A stretch of 64,000 nucleotides of DNA from an uncultured Fluviicola sp. (GCF_902168135.1 NZ_CABHOL010000025.1:1-64000), one strand, 5' to 3'; shown: positions 35,184 through 46,150, counted from the first letter of the stretch. Made by a program: numbers and translations. Notes: generated by a model from the sequence alone, not told the origin.

Positions 35184-35522
35184 ATGCAGCATCGTGGCGA
35201 AATAGTGGAAAGAGCAATTCGGAAAAGTGGGTATCCCATCAGCCAGATTGCGCGAAAATTGGGAAAAAGCAGGAGGTGGATGTACCTCATGTTCGATAAT
35301 TCCCAGGTGGATATCGAATCAATTATTTCGATCGGCAAGATCATACACCATGATTTCTCTGATGAAATCAAGGAACTCAGCGTCGTAAATCCAGATTCCT
35401 TTTCCGAACAAGAATCCAAGTACAATAAACAGAACAAAGATTACTGGAAGAATAAGTACCTGAAAGTATTAGAAAGCTACAACGCATTACTTAAGAAAAC
35501 CAATCCGGATAAAACGGACTGA
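35184..35522 (+). CDS. Helix-turn-helix regulator, tandem copy 1
   Basis: A protein of 112 residues from the ATG at 35184. A TTG 14 codons upstream is open but would place the promoter-like TTTTGTCACT inside the gene. Residues 1-66 form a DNA-binding domain: EIVERAIRKSGYPISQIARK, then KSRRWMYLMFDNSQVD as recognition region. The tail (KYNKQNKDYWKNKYLKVLES) is a likely coiled coil for dimerisation. About 80% identical to copy 2 over the first 66 residues, and the upstream 14 bases are also conserved. The target is unknown. Confidence 0.75.
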   Translation: MQHRGEIVERAIRKSGYPISQIARKLGKSRRWMYLMFDNSQVDIESIISIGKIIHHDFSDEIKELSVVNPDSFSEQESKYNKQNKDYWKNKYLKVLESYNALLKKTNPDKTD

Positions 35523-35681
35523 AAAGGGCGAAAATAAAGCCAAAAATTCATTCTCACTTATAGCTCACATCTGCGTAATTACACTATTTTTACCCGAAAT
35601 TCCCGCATATGACTACAAATTCCCGTAAACGAGTATTTTGTGTTTAACATTATACTCGGTCAAGTGAAGATTTTTGTCACT

Positions 35682-36011
35682 ATGCAACACCGTGGTGAAA
35701 TAGTAGAAAGAGCAATCCGGCAAAGTGGGTATCCCATCAGTTCAATTGCCAAAAAATTGGGTAGAAGCCGCAGATGGATGTACCTGATGTTTGATAATAC
35801 GCAAGTGGACCTGGAAACAGTTATGTCCATCGGAAATATTATTCACCACGATTTCTCGGATGAGATCAAGGAATTGAGTTCCATGAACAATCATTCTTTC
35901 GAAGATCCTGAAAATCCTTACTCCAACCAATCCAAAGAATACTGGAAAAACAAGTATTTGAAGCTCCTGGAGGACTATAACGAATTATTGAAACGTACAA
36001 ACGAGAAATAA
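35682..36011 (+). CDS. Helix-turn-helix regulator, tandem copy 2
   Basis: A protein of 109 residues from the ATG at 35682, paralogous to the gene 159 bases upstream. Domain order is the same: MQHRGEIVERAIRQSGYPIS and GRSRRWMYLMFDNTQVD in the DNA-binding part, IIHHDFSDEIKELS joining, then a coiled-coil tail ending NELLKRTNEK. The N-terminal half and the TTTTGTCACTATGCA context at the start are nearly the same in both copies, while the middle linker (SSMNNHSFEDPENPYSN versus SVVNPDSFSEQESKYN) has diverged. This is the pattern expected after a duplication that kept promoter and DNA-binding domain. Confidence 0.75.
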   Translation: MQHRGEIVERAIRQSGYPISSIAKKLGRSRRWMYLMFDNTQVDLETVMSIGNIIHHDFSDEIKELSSMNNHSFEDPENPYSNQSKEYWKNKYLKLLEDYNELLKRTNEK

Positions 36012-36014
36012 TGC

Positions 36015-36084
36015 CTCGACTACGCTCGGCATCCCTCGTCGTAGTTTTTTGTAAGTTATAATTGGTGACTGAGCGGAGTCGAAG
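36015..36084. repeat. Inverted pair of a dispersed 16-bp repeat
   Basis: CTCGACTACGCTCGGC (36015-36030, a variant) and CTGAGCGGAGTCGAAG (36069-36084) are inverted relative to each other between converging genes. The exact 16-mer and its complement also occur at 51036-51110. Confidence 0.7.
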
Positions 36085-36097
36085 TCCCAATTTTCAA

Positions 36098-36955
36098 TTA
36101 ATGCGTGGAAAGCATCGTTTCATTCACCACCACAATAAAATCAGCGCGATTCAAATGTTCTTTCCGGAGTTTGCGCACCTCTTTTTGTGAAACCGTTGTA
36201 ATTGTTCCCACACTGGTTCCCGGAGCATATTGCTGCACGTACCACATAATTCCCTGGTGGAAATCCGAATGGAAAGCACCGTTTAGGAAATACACGTTCT
36301 TTCCGGCTTTTACATGCTGTGTAATGGAATAACCCATTGTAGCATCTTTGATTGCCTGTGCATATGCAAAATTGATCCCCGAAGCATGCATCTCTTTCCC
36401 CATTTCGATTAATTCCACATATTGTGTCAGTGTAGAATCAAATGGAAAAGGCAGCGGGGCCATCCATCTTTTCTGGTCTTCCGGAAGTGTATCCAAAGCC
36501 GCTAATCCCTTTTTAAAGACTAAACTGGCATATTTACGGGTCACATTTGCCGCAAACGGAATATTCCCTTGTGCAATGGCAGAATCCAGCACCGGTTTGT
36601 AATCTGTTTTGAAATTGACCCACAATTCCGTTGAATCTTTCAAAGCCTTGTAAGATTTGTTCCTGATGTAATCATTCAGTGCCTTTGCCTGGTGCAGCTC
36701 AAACATTTCAAAGCCTACTGCCAGCTTAGGGCCTTTGGCATGTTTATTCAATTCCATCAGCACGTTCAGCTCCAACCAGTGTGAAATCGGGTTATCGTGA
36801 AATTCTCCGAACAAGACCACCTGGTTCTGAGAAACGTTATCCATCATTTTCCCGAAAGACACTTCTTTTCCTTTAGCATCAAAAATGCGGAACGCCTCCA
36901 GGTCCTGCGCATGCGAGCCAAAACCTATCAATAAACAGATTACAAGATATTTCAT
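36098..36955 (-). CDS. ChaN-family protein
   Basis: A protein of 285 residues with a signal peptide (MKYLVICLLIGFGSHAQ). Seen: the family motif VVLFGEFHDNPISHWLEL near residue 46, GFEMFELHQAKALNDYI, and NGAFHSDFHQGIMWYVQQ toward the end, all typical of ChaN/DUF399 proteins. Campylobacter ChaN binds heme between two subunits at the outer membrane, and a heme-linked role in iron uptake is suggested for the family. There is no lipobox cysteine here, so it is probably soluble in the periplasm. No heme transport genes lie nearby. Confidence 0.85.
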   Translation of the reverse strand: MKYLVICLLIGFGSHAQDLEAFRIFDAKGKEVSFGKMMDNVSQNQVVLFGEFHDNPISHWLELNVLMELNKHAKGPKLAVGFEMFELHQAKALNDYIRNKSYKALKDSTELWVNFKTDYKPVLDSAIAQGNIPFAANVTRKYASLVFKKGLAALDTLPEDQKRWMAPLPFPFDSTLTQYVELIEMGKEMHASGINFAYAQAIKDATMGYSITQHVKAGKNVYFLNGAFHSDFHQGIMWYVQQYAPGTSVGTITTVSQKEVRKLRKEHLNRADFIVVVNETMLSTH

Positions 36956-37124
36956 CCGCCAAAGATAGGAACTTTGAAAAAAGTCATTCCTAACCGTTTT
37001 AAGTAAGATGGATCAACTTAACTACCTTTCACCAAGTAGATGATCTGTTAAATTGTGGGAAAAACGGTAAAATTACCGTTAGCTTTCGGTAAAAATAACT
37101 ACATTTATTCTCAAGATTAAAATT

Positions 37125-37553
37125 ATGGGAGCAGCAGAAAAAATATACAATACCATTCCTTCTAGAATTGATCAAAATGAAATGCTCAGTATCATATACT
37201 ATATTTCCAATGAAGGACAGAGTAAACAATACTTCAACGCCCTAAAATCTATCAGTGAGGAGGACGATAAGGAAATATCAGACTGGCTCGGCATGACAGA
37301 AAAAACTTATAGAAACTATCGAAACGAGGACCGGGCGGTTAAATCCAACCTGATGGAACATCTCGTTATGTTAATTTCTTTATTTAAACATGGCATTGAA
37401 GTCTTTGGTACTCCCCACCAGTTTAAAAAATGGCTGACAACTTCAAACTTCTATTTTGGCAACAAAGAACCGGAACACTATATCGACACGGTAAGCGGAA
37501 TTAAATTTATTGATGACCGGTTAACCGGGATTGAATTCGGAGACAACGCTTGA
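37125..37553 (+). CDS. Antitoxin of Xre/ParS type
   Basis: A protein of 142 residues. The N-terminal half is helical and holds an Xre-like fold (EEDDKEISDWLGMTEKTYRNYR). The C-terminal half has the DUF2384 (MbcA/ParS/Xre) pattern: a helix SNLMEHLVMLISLFKHGIEVFG, the HQFKKWLTTSNFYFGNKEP segment matching the conserved W-L-x-x-x-n-x-x-f-g-g-x-x-P, and a final toxin-binding stretch GIEFGDNA. Its stop is followed after one base by the toxin ATG. Antitoxins of this type repress their own promoter. Confidence 0.85.
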   Translation: MGAAEKIYNTIPSRIDQNEMLSIIYYISNEGQSKQYFNALKSISEEDDKEISDWLGMTEKTYRNYRNEDRAVKSNLMEHLVMLISLFKHGIEVFGTPHQFKKWLTTSNFYFGNKEPEHYIDTVSGIKFIDDRLTGIEFGDNA

Positions 37554-37554
37554 T

Positions 37555-38004
37555 ATGGAGGTTTTCAGGGTATCAAGCACAAAATATTCCAAAGAACTAA
37601 CCGCATCAGGGAAAGCAGCCAGATGGAATAAAGATGGTGAGTTTGTTATTTATACCGGAGAAACCAGGTCCTTAGCGATGTTGGAAAACATCGTCCATAA
37701 GTCCATTCAAACGGGATTGGATTATGAGACTATGATCCTATCAATTACAGATTCAGAAGGTATTTTTTCCAGGAAGAGAATAAGTGATTTACCTTCCAAC
37801 TGGAGAGATATTTCAGCGTATTCAAAATTGCAGGACATAGGAAGTAAGTGGTATCATAGTAAAGAATCACTGGTCTTACAGGTGCCTTCGGTAATTGTTC
37901 CCCAGGAATTTAACTACATTATAAATGCCAACCATCCCGAATTCAAAAACCACATAACGTTGGTTCGTCAGGAAGAATTTGTATTGGATAACAGACTACA
38001 TTAA
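37555..38004 (+). CDS. RES-domain toxin
   Basis: A protein of 149 residues from the ATG at 37555, one base after the antitoxin stop; a TTG at 37531 would overlap. RES toxins degrade NAD+ and stop growth when not bound by the antitoxin. Seen: MEVFRVSSTKYS at the start, ASGKAARWNKDGEFVIYTGE carrying the conserved Arg and Tyr of the family, SLAMLENIVH and, near the end, VPSVIVPQEFNYIINANHPEF (family P-S-x-x-x-p-x-e-x-N-x-l-x-N-p-x-H). The pair forms a complete type II system and looks intact. Confidence 0.87.
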   Translation: MEVFRVSSTKYSKELTASGKAARWNKDGEFVIYTGETRSLAMLENIVHKSIQTGLDYETMILSITDSEGIFSRKRISDLPSNWRDISAYSKLQDIGSKWYHSKESLVLQVPSVIVPQEFNYIINANHPEFKNHITLVRQEEFVLDNRLH

Positions 38005-38113
38005 TTGTTCGTCATCACGCAAAAAACTGTGTGATTCGCACGAAAATTTTGGAACACGAATTCTATCTATTTTTAAGTAACACAAAGACAACACCTACCT
38101 CAAAAAGGTTCAT

Positions 38114-38121
38114 TATTTTTG
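38114..38121 (+). promoter_or_regulatory. Candidate -7 box directly before the LtaS-like gene
   Basis: TATTTTTG matches TAnnTTTG and ends 4 bases before the ATG at 38126, predicting a leaderless transcript. No good -33 box is seen. Confidence 0.4.
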
Positions 38122-38125
38122 CACT

Positions 38126-40024
38126 ATGTTGAAAAAACTGCGTCATGCTCTTCCGATAACCCTGCATAGCTTGTTGCTCCGGATTGGAATCCTTTTGTTA
38201 TTGATGACCGTAACCCGACTGGTATTCTATTTTTTCAACCTGGATTCCTTTGCCCATGTAAATTTCACAGATTGGCTGGCCGGAATTTGGTTCGACCTTT
38301 CCACCATAGGGTTGCTGCTCATGCCTTTCATCGTTTTCAGTTTACTGCCTGAAAAATGGCAGCAAAATTGGATTATCCGGGCATTGCAGGCAGTAACGTT
38401 CTTTATTCCAACTTTATTAATTGTTGCCCTGAACCTCATGGACACGGCCTATTACAATTTCACATTGAAACGATCCACAGCGGATCTCTTTGTGATTGTT
38501 TCCGCCGGAAATGATGTGGGACAGTTACTCGGAAGTTTCTTTGCCGACTATTGGATGCTCATCCTCATCTTCATTATCGGCACATGGCTCCTGGTAAGAT
38601 TTTACAGAAGAACCAGTATCCGGAAATTGAAAAATGTTTCGAAGAGCACACTGCGAAAAGAACTTGCTGTCTTCTTCCTGGTTGTTCCCTTGTTTTTCCT
38701 GATAGGAAGAGGTGGATTTGGTCTGCGGCCCATTTCATCCATTGATGCCACCTTATATACACAACCTGAAAATTCTGCGTTGGTACTCAATTCAGCATTC
38801 ACTTTGTTGAAGTCCATCGGAAAAGATGATTTAACGGAACAGCACTATTATTCGGGAAAAGAGTTGGACAAACTTTTCAACCCGAGAAGGACCAGTCATC
38901 CGCAGCACATTCTCCCTGACGGTACCAACGTAATGATCATTATGCTGGAAAGCTTCGGGAATGAATGGGTAGGACAATTCAACAACAGTGTTTCCTACAC
39001 TCCCTATCTGGACTCACTGCTCGATGAATGCTGGTATTTCGAATACGGGATCTCTAACGGAAAGAAATCCATTGAAGCTGTACCGACCATTTCCGCATCG
39101 ATACCGACATTAATGGACAATCCGTACATCTCGTCAGCTTATTGCAACAACCAGTTACAAAGTCTTCCGAATATTCTTACAAAACACGGTTACAGTACGG
39201 CATTTTATCATGGAGCAACCAATGGCTCTATGCGCTTTAACAGCTTTGCCTCTCAAATGGGCTACGAGGAATACATCGGGCGTTTTGAGTATAACAACGA
39301 CAAACATTTTGATAAAACCTGGGGAATCCTGGATGAATATTTCAATCCATGGACCGCCAGACAGTTAACCAAACTAAAAGCGCCTTTCATGGCGAACCTG
39401 TTTACACTTTCTTCACACCACCCTTATTTTGTACCGGAAGAATGGCGCTCAGTAGTCAAAAAAGGACCTCACCCTATCTGTAAAAGCATTCACTACGGAG
39501 ATATCAGCTTGCGCAAATTCTTCGAACAGGCAGCCAAAGAACCCTGGTTTAAGAAAACACTTTTTGTAATTGTTGCAGACCACACTCCTTCCAGCAACAG
39601 TGAAATTTACAACCAGCGCACGGAAATGTACCGCATCCCTATCGCATTCTATGATCCAAGCGGAAAACTTCCACGCAGACGTGAGAAAGTAATCTTCCAG
39701 CAAATAGACATTATGCCTACCGTGCTGGATTTGGTAAATATCAAAACCGATTACTACAGTTTCGGGAACAGTTACTTCTCCAAAGAACCGCGTGAAGCAG
39801 TTACTTACCTGGAAGGATCTTATTACTACTTCCGGAACAATAAATTATTGGTATATTCGAATGATAAGATTGCCGGATTATTTGACTTTACCATTCGTAC
39901 CAGGAACCCAAAAAACCTGCTGTCAGCCAAAAAAGCCGAAGCAGAAAGGATGGCAAGACGATTGAAGGCCATCATTCAAAGATATAATCATGATTTAATC
40001 CACAATCAGACGATTGTTCGATGA
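38126..40024 (+). CDS. LtaS-like sulfatase-fold membrane protein
   Basis: A protein of 632 residues. Five membrane helices occupy about residues 12-190, then a periplasmic alkaline-phosphatase-fold domain. Seen: IIMLESFGNEWVG with the metal-binding glutamate, NGKKSIEAVPTIS where LtaS has its threonine nucleophile (here a serine would serve), FYHGATNGSMRF, and VADHTPSSNS with a metal-binding Asp-His. LtaS moves glycerol phosphate from phosphatidylglycerol and releases diacylglycerol. Gram-negative cells lack lipoteichoic acid, so the acceptor here is unknown. The stop overlaps the lipid kinase start as ATGA. Confidence 0.88.
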   Translation: MLKKLRHALPITLHSLLLRIGILLLLMTVTRLVFYFFNLDSFAHVNFTDWLAGIWFDLSTIGLLLMPFIVFSLLPEKWQQNWIIRALQAVTFFIPTLLIVALNLMDTAYYNFTLKRSTADLFVIVSAGNDVGQLLGSFFADYWMLILIFIIGTWLLVRFYRRTSIRKLKNVSKSTLRKELAVFFLVVPLFFLIGRGGFGLRPISSIDATLYTQPENSALVLNSAFTLLKSIGKDDLTEQHYYSGKELDKLFNPRRTSHPQHILPDGTNVMIIMLESFGNEWVGQFNNSVSYTPYLDSLLDECWYFEYGISNGKKSIEAVPTISASIPTLMDNPYISSAYCNNQLQSLPNILTKHGYSTAFYHGATNGSMRFNSFASQMGYEEYIGRFEYNNDKHFDKTWGILDEYFNPWTARQLTKLKAPFMANLFTLSSHHPYFVPEEWRSVVKKGPHPICKSIHYGDISLRKFFEQAAKEPWFKKTLFVIVADHTPSSNSEIYNQRTEMYRIPIAFYDPSGKLPRRREKVIFQQIDIMPTVLDLVNIKTDYYSFGNSYFSKEPREAVTYLEGSYYYFRNNKLLVYSNDKIAGLFDFTIRTRNPKNLLSAKKAEAERMARRLKAIIQRYNHDLIHNQTIVR

Positions 40025-40935
40025 AAAAAAGAATTCGATTCATAATCAATCCCATTTCGGGCGGGGTCAAAAAGGCCAGGGTTCCTCAGATGATCGAGGA
40101 GCACCTGAACCATGACCTGTTTGACTATGATATCGCAATTACGCAATATAAACAGCACGCCAAATCCATTGCAGAAGAATCCGCACAGGAAGGAATTGAT
40201 ATCGTTTGTGCAGTAGGCGGCGACGGATCCGTTCACGAAGTAGGAACCGCATTGATCGGAACAAAATGTCACTTAGCAATTATTCCCACAGGTTCCGGAA
40301 ACGGGCTCGCAAGGCATTTAAAAATCCCGCTGAAAACACCACAGGCCATTCAAAATATCAATGAACTGAATAGTATCCGCATGGACACAGGTCTGGCAAA
40401 CGACAAACCTTTTTTGGGTGTGGGAGGTTACGGCTTTGATGCCTATATTGCCAAACGTTTCGATGAGTACCACATTCGAGGTTTTTGGGGGTATACTCAA
40501 CTGGTTTATGAAGAATATTTCTCTTACAAACCACCAAGAATGAAGATCACTCTTCCGGATGAGCAGATCAAGGGAAACTTCCTCTTGTGTTCAATAGCAA
40601 ATTCTTCCGAGTTTGGAAATGGATTTTGTATTTCTCCCAAGTCCAACGTTATTGACGGACAAATGGAATTGGTGCTTTTGAGCAAGTTTTCCTGGTGGAG
40701 GACCATGGGGGTAATCAGCCGTTTTTTCTTTAAAAAGATTGAAGGTTCCCGGTATATTCGTATTATTCCCTTCCAAAAAGCGCGGATTATCCTGGAAGTT
40801 CCGTTGGCCCATTATGACGGTGAACCTTTTGAAGTCAGAAAAGAAATTAATTTAGAGATAGTTCCTTCCAGTCTTTCCGTACTTTGCGGAAAAGCTTACC
40901 TGGATTTCGTCCATTTGAAACTTAAAACAGAATAA
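40021..40935 (+). CDS. Diacylglycerol-kinase-family lipid kinase
   Basis: A protein of 304 residues in the YegS/DgkB family. Seen: the N-terminal RIRFIINPISGGVKKA, the nucleotide site AVGGDGSVHEVGTALIGT near residue 63, IPTGSGNGLARHL near 90, and LGVGGYGFDAYIAKRF. No membrane helix; members work at the inner face of the membrane. Translation is coupled to the LtaS-like gene, which would produce diacylglycerol, so recycling that product to phosphatidic acid is the likely role. Sphingoid-base phosphorylation is an alternative, because Bacteroidota can make sphingolipids. Confidence 0.88.
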   Translation: MKKRIRFIINPISGGVKKARVPQMIEEHLNHDLFDYDIAITQYKQHAKSIAEESAQEGIDIVCAVGGDGSVHEVGTALIGTKCHLAIIPTGSGNGLARHLKIPLKTPQAIQNINELNSIRMDTGLANDKPFLGVGGYGFDAYIAKRFDEYHIRGFWGYTQLVYEEYFSYKPPRMKITLPDEQIKGNFLLCSIANSSEFGNGFCISPKSNVIDGQMELVLLSKFSWWRTMGVISRFFFKKIEGSRYIRIIPFQKARIILEVPLAHYDGEPFEVRKEINLEIVPSSLSVLCGKAYLDFVHLKLKTE

Positions 40936-40936
40936 G

Positions 40937-41386
40937 ATGTTTATTGAAACTGATTTGGAAACCGTATTGTCACATTTGAATAAATTGACAGCTGATAAAA
41001 AGCCGGCTTGGGGGAAAATGTCTGCCCAGCGAATGGTGGAACATTTAACAGACACCCTCCGCATTGCGACAGGAGAAAACCCGCAGCAATTACTCATTCC
41101 GGAAGACAAGGTGGAACGCATGGTTGCTTTCCTGTATACCGATAAACCAATGGCACAGGATATGCAGGTTCCTTTCGCGAAAGAAGACACTCCGCTTCGT
41201 CATGAAGAACTGGAATTGGCAATAGATGAATTTGTGGAAGTATACCTGGATTTCCAGGAACTTTTTGCTGAAAATCCCGAGCTGAAAACGATCCATGCTT
41301 ATTACGGTCCTTTGAATTACGAACAATGGGATTTGCTGCATAAGAAACACCTGACGCATCATTTTACCCAATTCGGGATTATTTAA
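40937..41386 (+). CDS. DUF1569/DinB-like protein
   Basis: A protein of 149 residues, probably a four-helix DinB-type fold. Seen: MSAQRMVEHLTDTLRIATGE and the C-terminal GPLNYEQWDLLHKKHLTHHFTQFGI, whose histidines resemble the metal site of DinB/DUF1569 proteins (W-x-x-L-x-x-K-H-x-x-H-H). Proteins with this C-terminus in Bacteroidota are often annotated as DUF1569 and occur as single-domain proteins. The substrate is unknown. It begins one base after the lipid kinase stop, so it belongs to the same three-gene transcript. Confidence 0.75.
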   Translation: MFIETDLETVLSHLNKLTADKKPAWGKMSAQRMVEHLTDTLRIATGENPQQLLIPEDKVERMVAFLYTDKPMAQDMQVPFAKEDTPLRHEELELAIDEFVEVYLDFQELFAENPELKTIHAYYGPLNYEQWDLLHKKHLTHHFTQFGII

Positions 41387-41416
41387 ATAGTCCGGAAACC
41401 AAATTAAAAAGGCACT

Positions 41417-41448
41417 AAAAAACCCTGATGATCGATCAGGGTTTTTTT
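41417..41448. terminator. Bidirectional intrinsic terminator
   Basis: AAAAAACCCTGAT and ATCAGGGTTTTTT form a perfect 13-bp stem around the loop GATCG, with A and T tracts at the stem foot giving a U-tract on both strands. It lies between converging genes. Confidence 0.9.
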
Positions 41449-41449
41449 A

Positions 41450-41623
41450 TTATTTCTTTAATTTTTCTGCGGGAACCTCTTTTTTCTTCTCAACAGAAAT
41501 TTGTTTCTTAGCAGGTGTTCTGCGCTCTGTTTTTTTGGGCTCTTGTTTCTTTGTTCCATCTTGTGCAAAAACTGCAACAGAAGTTCCAAGAACTGCAATG
41601 ATAATAATCGCTAAATTTTTCAT
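41450..41623 (-). CDS. Small lysine-rich secreted protein
   Basis: A protein of 57 residues. The ATG at 41623 starts MKNLAIIIIAVLGTSVAVFAQ, a clear signal peptide ending before Asp-Gly. The mature part of about 36 residues is nearly all Lys, Glu, Pro, Thr and Arg (KKQEPKKTERRTPAKKQ...), so it is probably disordered. It stops at TAA just inside a strong terminator, which supports a real transcript. No family was recognised; similar short basic secreted proteins are frequent in Flavobacteriales. Confidence 0.7.
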   Translation of the reverse strand: MKNLAIIIIAVLGTSVAVFAQDGTKKQEPKKTERRTPAKKQISVEKKKEVPAEKLKK

Positions 41624-41765
41624 GTTCTTAATTTTTTACGAAGGATTTACAATTTATATGCCAATATACATAAAGTTCAAATGGGTTCAAACGGTAAAAA
41701 GGTTCAAAATCTTTCGGTAGTCAAAGAATTGAGCATTTGAACGGTTTAAACCTTTTAACTTTCAC

Positions 41766-41773
41766 TATATTTG
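41766..41773 (+). promoter_or_regulatory. Candidate -7 box for the EI24-like gene
   Basis: TATATTTG matches TAnnTTTG and lies 19 bases before the ATG at 41793. Several TTTGAAC/GTTCAAA copies lie just upstream (41677-41739), but none at the ideal -33 spacing. Confidence 0.4.
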
Positions 41774-41792
41774 AAAGCGAAACAACAAAGAC

Positions 41793-42557
41793 ATGGTTCA
41801 AGCCTTTAAAAATCATTGGACAGGAATAGAACAAGTTGCAAAAGCGTTACTGAAAGGGAAGTTTTTGTGGTTTTTTGTTCCCGGACTAATCGTTGGATTG
41901 ATTTATCTCTACTATAAATGGCAGGCTGAAAAAGTTCTGGCTGTTGCTCACGTTGCTGATGATGTTCCGTTAGTTGGATCTGCAATAGGATGGCTGGCAG
42001 ATGGTATCTTCAGCATCTTCGACCTGATTGTTTCGGAATTCTACAAATTTGTCATTTTAGTGGTTCTCTCTCCGGTAAACTGTATTCTTTCCGAAAAATT
42101 CGATAGTTACCTGACCGGAAATGAGTATAAATTCGATTTCATTCGATTATTTAACGACTTCCTGAGAATGATCCTGATTGTGATCAGCGCCTTATTTTTG
42201 GAGTATGTTTTCCTTGGGATCTGGTGGCTTTTCTCCTGGGTTATACCTGACTTCATCGGAGAAACAGTCTTCTTCTTAATCGCCTCTTTCTTCGTAGGAT
42301 TTTCTTTCTACGATTACAGCATGGAACGCTATGGTTTGAACTTCTTCAAAAGCTGGGGAATGGGATTCTCCAGAATGAGCTACATGCTGATCACAGGAGG
42401 AATTTTTACCCTGATGATCAAAATACCGGTAATCGGGATTATTGTGGCGCCGGTTCTAACAGCAATGCTTTCAACAGCTGTTTACATCCTGATGAATAAA
42501 AAACCGGAAACACAGCCTGCTCCTGCCATTAAAGATCAAGATCTATTAGATAAATAA
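41793..42557 (+). CDS. EI24/CysZ-like membrane protein
   Basis: A protein of 254 residues with about five to six membrane helices. Seen: FLWFFVPGLIVGLIYLYY, KFVILVVLSPVNCILSEKFD (an SP-x-x-x-x-L/I-S-E-K/E element shared with EI24-family proteins), and later helices LRMILIVISALFLEYVFLG, FVGFSFYDYSMERYGLNF and the closing IPVIGIIVAPVLTAMLSTA. The EI24 family includes CysZ sulfate importers, but no sulfur genes are nearby. It is followed after 12 bases by the methylmalonyl-CoA mutase genes and is probably transcribed with them. Confidence 0.75.
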   Translation: MVQAFKNHWTGIEQVAKALLKGKFLWFFVPGLIVGLIYLYYKWQAEKVLAVAHVADDVPLVGSAIGWLADGIFSIFDLIVSEFYKFVILVVLSPVNCILSEKFDSYLTGNEYKFDFIRLFNDFLRMILIVISALFLEYVFLGIWWLFSWVIPDFIGETVFFLIASFFVGFSFYDYSMERYGLNFFKSWGMGFSRMSYMLITGGIFTLMIKIPVIGIIVAPVLTAMLSTAVYILMNKKPETQPAPAIKDQDLLDK

Positions 42558-42569
42558 AAGAATAAACAC

Positions 42570-43894
42570 ATGAATGAATTATTCTCATCCTTCCGGGCAA
42601 GTTCTAAAGAAGAATGGATCGCCATCCTGAAAAAGGAATTGAAGGGTGAATCGATCGATACATTAAACAAGATCAATCGCGTAGAAGAAATTGCTTTCCC
42701 GGCCTATTTCCACCGCGAAGATCAAAAAAGTCATTTCTCCGATCCGGGCTTAGCTCCTTACACCCGTGGTATCCAATCCAAAAACAACGACTGGACCATC
42801 GCAACGACTTTCCGTATCGGTGATTTAAAAGAAACAAACCGGGAAATTATTGCTGCGCTGATGGCAGGTACGGATCATTTGGTACTGGAAGCAACAAGTT
42901 CAGAGCCCATTGATTTTCAAATGCTTTTGCACGAAGTTGGTTTGTCCTTTATCCATACCACCCTTAAAGCGAAAAGTATTGATCAGGTAAATCAATTCTT
43001 AATCTTCGCCAAAGAAGCTCCTGTTTTGATCGAATACGCCGACAATGACGAATTACTTAAGACCAATCTTCAACTTTGCCAGGATAAAAATCCAAATCTG
43101 AAGTTATACCATATAGACGCATTTCTGGTACAGCAAGCCGGTGGAACAACCTGGCAGGAATTGAGCATCGCTTTAGCGGAAGGTCATGAATTACTCCTCA
43201 AACAACTGGAAAAAGGCATCGATTGTGATACAGCCGCAGCAGCCATTCATTTCACACTTGGTATCGGAAGCAAATACTTCTTCGAATTGGCAAAAATCCG
43301 CGCATTCAGAACTTGCTGGGCGCAGATTGTTTCGGCTTATTCTCCGAAACACACTTGCTCATTAGCTGCTACAATTACAGCCCGCACCGGCTTTTTGAAC
43401 ACAAGTCTCAAAGATCCGTACACCAATTTGCTGCGCCAGACTACCGAAGCAATGTCTGCAGTTTTGGGTGGAATTCAACACCTGAACATTCAGCCATATG
43501 ATTGGTACTCCACAAATTCCAATACGGTGTTTACACGCCGCATGGCAACCAATATTTCCCTGCTTCTGAAAGAAGAATCCTATTTACAGATCGTACTTGA
43601 TCCGGCAGGTGGTTCTTATGCTTTGGATGCTTTAACCGAAACTATTGCCGAACGTGCATGGAGTTCGTTCCAATGGATAGAACGAAACGGAAGTATTTCC
43701 AATTCCGAAGTGCGAAAAACACTTGCTTCGGAAATCGAAGAAAAAGCGGCTATGCGCACGGCAGAGATCAAAGACAAAACGGAAAAAAGGATAGGAATCA
43801 ATATTTTCCCTAATCCGGAACAGGTTGAGAACAGCTGGACAGAACTCCCTGCATGCTGGAATAATCTGAAACCTTTAATTTTAGAACAAACCCT

Positions 43895-43898
<4 letters not shown>
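42570..43898 (+). CDS. mutA: Methylmalonyl-CoA mutase small subunit
   Basis: A protein of 442 residues. The non-catalytic partner of MutB, with the same TIM-barrel fold but no cobalamin-binding domain. Seen: [18 protein letters not shown], the barrel segment [17 protein letters not shown] and [19 protein letters not shown], followed by the end of the barrel [19 protein letters not shown]. It is about 180 residues shorter than the small subunit of Propionibacterium, as is usual in Bacteroidota. The stop overlaps the mutB start as ATGA. Confidence 0.93.
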
Positions 43899-46027
<2,129 letters not shown>

Positions 46028-46150
46028 TTAAAGCTTCAAAAACGTTCCAAAGGTTCAAAGGGTTCAAATCTTCTTTCACTGACGACCTTCGGTGTCAGGA
46101 TTTGAAAACGCTCTTAGAGCTTCGAAGGTTCAAGCTTTTAAAAAATTCAA

